This document shows positions 58,524 to 64,000 of a DNA stretch of 64,000 nt, one piece after another; positions within the stretch are counted from its first letter, which is position 1; each line of letters begins with the position of its first letter. Under the pieces are notes generated by a model, which saw only the letters and a program-made list of their open reading frames with translations, was not told where the DNA came from and did no database searches. Source of the DNA: Saccharospirillum alexandrii. GTDB lineage: Bacteria > Pseudomonadota > Gammaproteobacteria > Pseudomonadales > Natronospirillaceae. The stretch covers positions 248,440-312,439 of the forward strand of contig NZ_RCIP01000005.1 in assembly GCF_004000275.1 (NCBI RefSeq), written 5' to 3'. The translations under genes and the position numbers were made by a program.

Positions 58524-59354
58524 TTAGCCCTCGTTTCTGAACACGATGCCGGTGGTATCGCACTGCCAGCGTTCGCCGCTGTCCATGTTCATCAGGGTCA
58601 AATAGTTATCCCAAACGTAGCCGGTATCGAGGGCGATAATGTCGTCGTTACCGGTTTTACCCATCAGCGCGGCCCAGTGGCCGAACAATAAGGTGTGCTG
58701 GCGTTGGGCGGGCCACTCGAACCAGGGTTTCATGCCTTTGGGTGAGGTGTCTGCGCCTTCTTTGTTGTCGAATTCCAGTTCGCCGCCCGGGCCGCAGAAG
58801 CGCATTCTGGTGTAGGCGTTGGTGATGTAGCGCCAGCGTTCCAGACCGGTCAGATCGTCGCTCCAGACGTTGGGTTCATTGCCGTACATACCCTGAATGA
58901 AGGTGTTGAACTGGGTATCGTCGGCCAGCACGGCTTCCAGTTCACGGGCGCGGTCGATGGCTTGCTGGTCACTCCAGTTGGGTGGAATGCCAGCATGGGT
59001 CATCAGCAGCTTGCGCGTCGGGTCTTGCAGCAGCAGGGGTTTCTGGCGCAGCCAGCCAAGGAGTTTGCTGGCGTCCTCGGCGTTGAGAATCTCATCGAGA
59101 TCCGGGTTGCTTTTGCGCGGTTTGTCGCTGTGAGCGAGTGCCAGCAGATGCAAGTCGTGGTTGCCGAGTACGGTTTGGGCCGCATCGCCAAGCCCTTTGA
59201 CCAGGCGCAGGCAGCCGAGTGAGTCTTTACCCCGGTTGACCAGATCACCGGCGAGCCATAGCTGGTCGGCTGACGGGTCGAATCTAACAGCCTCGAGCAG
59301 CAGTTCGAGCGGTTCGCGGGAACCTTGCAAGTCCCCAACGGCGTACAGCGTCAT
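58524..59354 (-). CDS. apaH: Symmetrical bis(5'-nucleosyl)-tetraphosphatase ApaH
   Basis: A 276-aa metallophosphatase. Motifs are GDLQG (7-11), GDLVNRG (36-42), GNHDLH (about 65-70) and LFGHWAAL near residue 225. It splits Ap4A into two ADP, and also removes Np4 caps from RNA in enterics. Its ATG overlaps the rsmA stop by four bases. The apaG gene that often lies between rsmA and apaH is absent. The Rhs gene lies immediately downstream. Confidence 0.95.
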   Translation of the reverse strand: MTLYAVGDLQGSREPLELLLEAVRFDPSADQLWLAGDLVNRGKDSLGCLRLVKGLGDAAQTVLGNHDLHLLALAHSDKPRKSNPDLDEILNAEDASKLLGWLRQKPLLLQDPTRKLLMTHAGIPPNWSDQQAIDRARELEAVLADDTQFNTFIQGMYGNEPNVWSDDLTGLERWRYITNAYTRMRFCGPGGELEFDNKEGADTSPKGMKPWFEWPAQRQHTLLFGHWAALMGKTGNDDIIALDTGYVWDNYLTLMNMDSGERWQCDTTGIVFRNEG

Positions 59355-60142
59355 GAGCCCTCCGCGTCGCTCAGTGCATTGGCAATGTTAACAAACTGCT
59401 CGATGCCCAGGGTTTCAGCCCGCGCGCCCGGGTTAATGCCGATCGCTTCAAGCTGTTCATCGCTGATCAGGGTTTTCAGGTTGTTGCGCAGGGTTTTGCG
59501 GCGCTGGCCGAAAGCCGTACGCACAACGATTTCGAATTTTTTCGGGTCTTTGGCCACAAACGGCAGCGTCTTGCGCGGGTTCAGGCGAACGATGGCCGAT
59601 TCGACTTTGGGTGCCGGAGTAAAAGCGCCCGGCGGTACCGTGAACAGATACCGCGCTTCGCAGTGGTACTGCATCATGATGCCCAGGCGGCCATAGGCGT
59701 TGTCCCCGGGCGCGGCGCACAGCCGTTGCACCACTTCTTTTTGCAGCATGAAGTGCATGTCGTGGATTTTATCGGCGTAGTTGAGCAGATGAAACATCAG
59801 CGGTGTCGAGATGTTATAGGGCAGGTTGCCGACCAGACGCATCGGGCGTTCGTCCGTTACCAGGCTGCCAAAATCAAAACTGAGGGCGTCGGCTTCGTGA
59901 ATGCGCAGGTTTTCAGCCCGAAAGAACCGGGTGCGCAGAATCGGGATCAGGTCGCGGTCGAGTTCCACCACATCCAGTTCGCCGCCGGTGGCGTCGAGCA
60001 GGGGTTCGGTTAGAGCGCCCTGACCGGGGCCGATCTCGATGACGTGCTGGCCGGGTTTGGGGGCAATGCTTTTGACAATGCGATCAATGATGCCGGCGTC
60101 GTGCAGGAAGTTCTGTCCAAATCGTTTGCGCGCTTTATGCAT
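59351..60142 (-). CDS. rsmA: 16S rRNA dimethyladenosine methyltransferase RsmA (KsgA)
   Basis: A 263-aa methyltransferase. Motifs are FGQNFLHD (9-16), [16 protein letters not shown] (about 35-50), the catalytic [10 protein letters not shown] (about 105-114) and [14 protein letters not shown] near the C-terminus. It dimethylates A1518 and A1519 of 16S rRNA in late 30S assembly. The start at 60142 overlaps the end of pdxA; an upstream ATG at 60283 gives a Pro/Ser-rich extension that is clearly the pdxA gene read in another frame. Confidence 0.95.
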   Translation of the reverse strand: MHKARKRFGQNFLHDAGIIDRIVKSIAPKPGQHVIEIGPGQGALTEPLLDATGGELDVVELDRDLIPILRTRFFRAENLRIHEADALSFDFGSLVTDERPMRLVGNLPYNISTPLMFHLLNYADKIHDMHFMLQKEVVQRLCAAPGDNAYGRLGIMMQYHCEARYLFTVPPGAFTPAPKVESAIVRLNPRKTLPFVAKDPKKFEIVVRTAFGQRRKTLRNNLKTLISDEQLEAIGINPGARAETLGIEQFVNIANALSDAEGS

Positions 60143-61130
60143 GCGAGTGCTGGCTCCGGTGGTTGGCCATGGTGAAGGCGGTGGAGAGGGCGACGGCAAG
60201 GGAGCCATCGCTGGCGCGGCCGGTGCCGGCCAGGTCGAGCGCGGTGCCATGGTCGACCGAGGTGCGAATAAACGGCAGGCCAAGGGTGATGTTGACGGCG
60301 GCGCCGAACCCCTTGTATTTCAAGACCGGCAGGCCCTGATCGTGGTACATGGCAAGCACGGCGTCGGCACGGTCGAGGTAGTGTGGCTGGAATAGCGTAT
60401 CGGCCGGTAGCGGGCCTTCCAGGCTCCAGCCCAGCGTGCGCAATTCATCCAGTGCCGGTTCAATGATCTCGATTTCTTCCCGGCCCAGGTGGCCGCCTTC
60501 ACCGGCATGAGGGTTAAGGCCGGCGACCAGAATATGCGGTGCCGGGCAGCCAAAATCCTGAATCAGGGCGGCGTGCAGGACGGCGGTGACGCGTTTGATT
60601 TTATCGGCAGTAATGGCCCCGGGCACGGCACTCAATGGCAGGTGAGTGGTCACCAGGGCAACGCGCAAGCCTTCGGTGGCCAGCATCATCACCACCTGCT
60701 CGACCCCGGCTTTGGTTTCCAGATATTCGGTATGGCCGGTGAAGGGAATGCCAGCCTCGTTGATCACGCCCTTGTGCACCGGGCCGGTAACCAGAGCCGC
60801 CCGGTTAGCCAGGGCGAGGTCAATGGCGACATCCAGGGTTTCAAGCACATAGGCCGCATTGGCCGGGTTGAGCACACCGGGTTCACACGGGGCCCGCAGC
60901 TGAACTGGCAGCACCGGAAGGGTGCCGGGCGCGTGGCTGGTTAGCTCAGCGGGCGAGTGAACTTCCTGCAGGGTAATGTCGAGCCCCAGCAGGGTGGCGC
61001 GTGATGCCAGCATCCCGGGGTCGGCAATGGCAAACCAGGGGCCGTCGTGACGGTTCAGGGCCTGCTTCAGCACCAGATCGGGGCCGATGCCGGCTGGTTC
61101 ACCGGGTGTAATGGCCAGGGGCAGTGTCAA
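60135..61130 (-). CDS. pdxA: 4-hydroxythreonine-4-phosphate dehydrogenase PdxA
   Basis: A 331-aa enzyme. Features are [13 protein letters not shown] (7-19), [21 protein letters not shown] with the metal and substrate His residues, [17 protein letters not shown] (about 205-221) and [24 protein letters not shown]. It oxidises 4-phosphohydroxy-L-threonine in pyridoxal-phosphate synthesis. It overlaps surA by four bases and rsmA by eight, within the conserved lptD-surA-pdxA-rsmA-apaH unit. Confidence 0.95.
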   Translation of the reverse strand: MTLPLAITPGEPAGIGPDLVLKQALNRHDGPWFAIADPGMLASRATLLGLDITLQEVHSPAELTSHAPGTLPVLPVQLRAPCEPGVLNPANAAYVLETLDVAIDLALANRAALVTGPVHKGVINEAGIPFTGHTEYLETKAGVEQVVMMLATEGLRVALVTTHLPLSAVPGAITADKIKRVTAVLHAALIQDFGCPAPHILVAGLNPHAGEGGHLGREEIEIIEPALDELRTLGWSLEGPLPADTLFQPHYLDRADAVLAMYHDQGLPVLKYKGFGAAVNITLGLPFIRTSVDHGTALDLAGTGRASDGSLAVALSTAFTMANHRSQHSHA

Positions 61131-62350
61131 AGCCGAACCTCGACAAAACTCTGGGCTCTCAGCTCTACCAGCCAGCGCTCCAGGGCTTCCTGGTACTTGC
61201 GTTCGGACAGGGTTTCACGAACTTGCTGGCGCAGGACATCGAGGCCAATGTCCTGGGTGCGCTGGTCCTCAACCCGCAGAATGTGAAAGCCGAATTCGGA
61301 TTGAAACACCGGGCTGACTTCGCCGGTCGGCATCGAGCGTACTTGGCTGGCAAAGGCGCGTACAAAATCTTCGGCCTGGCGCCAGCCGAGGTCACCGCCG
61401 TCGCCCTTGCTGCCCAGGTCGTCGGTGAACTGGTTGGCCAGACTGGCCATGTCTTCTCCATCTTGAATGCGTTCGCGCAAATCGGTCAGCAGGGTTTGAG
61501 CCTGCTCTTCGTTCAGCACCACGTTGGGCCGAATCAGAATATGACGAACCCGGTACTGTTCTACCTGAACGGCGCGACGTTCGTTTTTACTGATCAGTTG
61601 CGCCAGGTGCAGGGCATCGTCGCGTTCAACCAGTACCGCTTCATTCAGCTCCATGACCGGAACCACGGTGCGAAACACGCTGGGCAGTTCATCGACCTTG
61701 CGCAGCCCCAGGTTGCGGGCTTCCGGGTCGTCGTTCAGGCGCTGGCCCTGGTTCAGTTCGTCGCGCAGTGTGCGGGCGGCGTCAGCTTCGTCGGGGCTGA
61801 AACGACGATAAGCCAGTTCAAACTGGGCTTCGGCCATCGATTGGCCCGCCAGTGTATTCAGGTAACGCTCGACCTCACCTTCAGTGACCCGAACGGTACG
61901 GCCAACATACTGGCGGCGAACCTCACCAATAGTCAGTTCCTGTCGTACCTGTTCGCGCACAGCCGGGAAGTCCTGACCGTTGCGTTGCAGGGCGGCAATG
62001 AATTGTTCCAATGACATGTTGCGCTGCCGGGCCAGTCGGTTAACGGCTTCGTTCACCTGTGAATCGGTAATGCGCAGGTTGATGGAATCAGCCAGTTGCA
62101 GTTGCAGCCGTTCGAGTATCAGGGCGTCGAGTATTTGCCGGCGCAGTTCATTCTGCGGGGGGAGCACGCCGGGGTTGCTGGCGTACTGGTCCCGCACCGA
62201 TTGGGTACGCTGCACCAGTTCATTGGCGGTCACCACGTCTTCGTTGGCCACGGCAATAATGCGGTCGAGCAGCTCTTCCGAGTGCGCGGGCAGACTTAAC
62301 CCGGCGATGACCAGGGCGCAGGCACCCAGGCGGTTAAACAGGTGAAACAC
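61127..62350 (-). CDS. surA: Periplasmic chaperone / peptidyl-prolyl isomerase SurA
   Basis: A 407-aa periplasmic protein with a signal peptide (1-24, SLPAHS). The SurA N-domain reads [19 protein letters not shown] through [12 protein letters not shown]. Two parvulin domains follow; the second is clear ([50 protein letters not shown]). SurA guides outer-membrane proteins, including LptD, to the Bam complex. It lies 72 bases downstream of lptD. Confidence 0.94.
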   Translation of the reverse strand: MFHLFNRLGACALVIAGLSLPAHSEELLDRIIAVANEDVVTANELVQRTQSVRDQYASNPGVLPPQNELRRQILDALILERLQLQLADSINLRITDSQVNEAVNRLARQRNMSLEQFIAALQRNGQDFPAVREQVRQELTIGEVRRQYVGRTVRVTEGEVERYLNTLAGQSMAEAQFELAYRRFSPDEADAARTLRDELNQGQRLNDDPEARNLGLRKVDELPSVFRTVVPVMELNEAVLVERDDALHLAQLISKNERRAVQVEQYRVRHILIRPNVVLNEEQAQTLLTDLRERIQDGEDMASLANQFTDDLGSKGDGGDLGWRQAEDFVRAFASQVRSMPTGEVSPVFQSEFGFHILRVEDQRTQDIGLDVLRQQVRETLSERKYQEALERWLVELRAQSFVEVRL

Positions 62351-62421
62351 GGCAAAAACTCCCAGTAACTAAATAGTGTGGCAACGTCGCCCGCCAGCGT
62401 CAGCGAGCGTCGATGGTTCGG

Positions 62422-64000
62422 TCATCGGTAATTGTACAGGCGGCCCCGGTAACCGGGCACTTTTTCATCCAGTAAACTTTCAACATTACCGGTGCTGCCG
62501 CCCAGGCCTTTGAGTGTGACTTCAAATTTAACACCCTGTTCAGCCCGGCTGGCAAACAGACCGGTGCCGATGGTGTCTTCGTCTTCATCCGGCACGCTGT
62601 TGTAGCCGACCAGGCGCAGGTTCCAGCAGCAACTGTCGTAGTCGATGCCGTACACCAGATCGGTGTAGGCGTAGTCGTCGGTCACGTTCCCGTCTTCATC
62701 CAGCGGACGAGACCAGTTAGCGTACCCAATGAGGGCCAGGTTTTCACGCACTGTCCAGTAACCGGAGGCGCCAAAACTCTGGTAGCCCGCCGGAGATTCG
62801 TCCGGGTCGGGCCGGTCGCCACTGACGGCCAGGCGAATGAAACGCCGGTCGCTGGGCAGAAAGGTCACATCGAGGCTGTAGGCTTGCAGGTCCAGGCTCT
62901 GGTGTTCGAACTGGGCGCTGGCATTGAGGTTCACCTGTCGGGTTGGCGCCCAGCGGGCATCCAGGTAGTTGGGGCTGTATTCCGGGCTGAAATCCGGGTT
63001 TTCGTCGGCGGTCGTCCTCTCGCCCACTCGCTCCTGACTCAGCTTGATGCCTTTGCTGACCCCCAGAAACGCCAGTTCCCGGCCGCTTTGTTTGTCGCGC
63101 AGACGTGTGTCGAGGGCGGCGCTCAGGCGGTTCATGTCGCCGATGCGGTCGAGTCCTGAGAACCGGGATTTGGTGAACAGCGCGAAATCGTTGTCGACCG
63201 GGCTGGTGTTCAGATCGGGCAAGGCTTCCTGATCGACAAAGGGGGTATAGGTGTAGTGCAACCGCGGTTCAATGGAGTGCACCCAGACGTTGCTGCCGGC
63301 GGCGTAGGGGCGTTCGGCTATTAAGCGGCTATCGACGGTTGCGCGCCAGTTAACGGCATTGGGGGTGGCGCTGAAGTCTTCCGGTTTGAAGTTGAAATCC
63401 GGGTCTACCGGGTTCGATTGCTGGTAGGACAGGGCCAGGCCTTCAATTTCTGGACGCAGGTAACCCCACTCAACATCCAGCGGGTAACTGAGACGGGTGT
63501 TCAGGTAAAACCGCTGAGAATCGGTGGCCAGGTCGAGCTGGGAGGCGCTCAGACTGTCTAGCCGGTCGGTATCGAGCTGGCGGCTGAACAGGCTGTAGGT
63601 GCCGGTTGCGCCCAGGTTCAGATTGCCCGGCAAGCTCAGGCTGTTGTAGCGCAAGCTCAGTTCCGGCAGGCGTTTTAGATCGTGACTTGCCGCGGTAACG
63701 TCGTCGTCTTTGGGTTCCTGCCATTCGGCAAGCAAGCTTGGGGTGACGTTGCCGAAGCGAGTGCTGGCGGTCACTTTGGCCGTCTGGAAATTTTCCGGGC
63801 TGTCCTGAACCGGGGTGGTGAACGCCGAGCCGAACCTCAGGGTGCCGGTGCGGATTCGATGACGCAGGTTCAGGTTCAGTGTCTGGTCTTCAACGATGTC
63901 GCCGCCGTCGTTGAAGTTCTGGTCGTAGCGTATGTCGCTGACCCAACGGGTTGAGAGATCGTAACCGGTGGCGTCTCCCAGCTGGCCGGACTGGCTGTGG
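62422..64000 (-). CDS. lptD: LPS assembly outer-membrane protein LptD, 5' end off window
   Basis: The C-terminal 520 or so residues of the LptD beta-barrel are visible; the frame is open to the right edge. Recognisable parts are YDLSTRWVSDIRYDQNFNDGGD near the edge, PELSLRYNSLSLPGN, and the C-terminal CCWNLRLVGYN with the paired cysteines that form disulfides in LptD. It inserts lipopolysaccharide in the outer leaflet with LptE. An internal GTG at 63774 is not the true start. The next gene downstream is surA, the standard order. Confidence 0.93.
   Translation of the reverse strand, partial: HSQSGQLGDATGYDLSTRWVSDIRYDQNFNDGGDIVEDQTLNLNLRHRIRTGTLRFGSAFTTPVQDSPENFQTAKVTASTRFGNVTPSLLAEWQEPKDDDVTAASHDLKRLPELSLRYNSLSLPGNLNLGATGTYSLFSRQLDTDRLDSLSASQLDLATDSQRFYLNTRLSYPLDVEWGYLRPEIEGLALSYQQSNPVDPDFNFKPEDFSATPNAVNWRATVDSRLIAERPYAAGSNVWVHSIEPRLHYTYTPFVDQEALPDLNTSPVDNDFALFTKSRFSGLDRIGDMNRLSAALDTRLRDKQSGRELAFLGVSKGIKLSQERVGERTTADENPDFSPEYSPNYLDARWAPTRQVNLNASAQFEHQSLDLQAYSLDVTFLPSDRRFIRLAVSGDRPDPDESPAGYQSFGASGYWTVRENLALIGYANWSRPLDEDGNVTDDYAYTDLVYGIDYDSCCWNLRLVGYNSVPDEDEDTIGTGLFASRAEQGVKFEVTLKGLGGSTGNVESLLDEKVPGYRGRLYNYR

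Overview
The window is chromosomal DNA from a gammaproteobacterium, probably a marine or saline member of the Oceanospirillales (Saccharospirillum-like). The taxon is an inference. It rests on the lptD-surA-pdxA-rsmA-apaH order at the right edge, polar-flagellum genes of the FlgP/FlgT type, a peptidase of the NAGGN osmolyte system, and Zur/znu and NsrR/nnrS loci with gammaproteobacterial operators. No rRNA, tRNA, CRISPR array or transposase was seen.

Layout. 1-2200: an FkbM methyltransferase (cut by the edge) and a membrane sulfatase/LTA-synthase-like protein. 2300-8000: a four-gene sugar ABC transporter related to YtfQRT-YjfF, convergent with an AraC closely resembling arabinose AraC. The same 22-bp operator lies upstream of both units, so this is probably an L-arabinose uptake regulon. 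8260-12710: a Zur-boxed zinc operon (DUF1826, a 44-aa membrane peptide, znuC, znuB, znuA) followed by a siderophore-type binding protein with a possible Fur box. 12728-18780: a chemoreceptor, an orphan TctC-type binding protein, an unknown gene, a MarR regulator and a GH13 alpha-glucosidase. 18900-21720: a nitric-oxide response locus (nsrR, a 73-aa membrane protein, nnrS, a SirB2-like protein) with several NsrR-like boxes. 21780-34150: mostly housekeeping and signalling genes (FAD oxidoreductase, TauE/SafE exporter, DUF533, DEAD helicase, DUF1127/LysR pair, NAGGN peptidase, DUF2058, a large HD-GYP sensor, alkB). 34550-39130: tesB-ubiX-DUF3524 glycosyltransferase, convergent with pteridine reductase and cca. 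39360-44320: two TraF-like outer-membrane proteins flanking an EF-hand-like lipoprotein. 44560-46560: flgP-flgT behind a sigma-28 promoter. 46850-53080: a more AT-rich accessory stretch (acetyltransferases, one broken by a stop codon, a PaiB-like protein, a P-loop protein, a MATE pump, and toxin/immunity modules). 53078-58339: a 1753-aa Rhs protein with a C-terminal HNH/Endo VII-type toxin tip, its immunity gene, and downstream a displaced second tip with its own immunity gene. 58524-64000: apaH, rsmA, pdxA, surA and lptD (5' end off the window).

The least expected signals are non-coding. A family of four 95-113-bp intergenic palindromes folds as a three-way junction with compensatory base changes between copies. 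A run of five consecutive hairpins lies between a chemoreceptor and a TctC gene. A palindromic element supplies the stop codon of two unrelated genes. A 3.5-copy 18-bp tandem repeat lies upstream of the orphan TctC gene. The Rhs locus, with homologous primary and orphan toxin tips, is the clearest conflict system.
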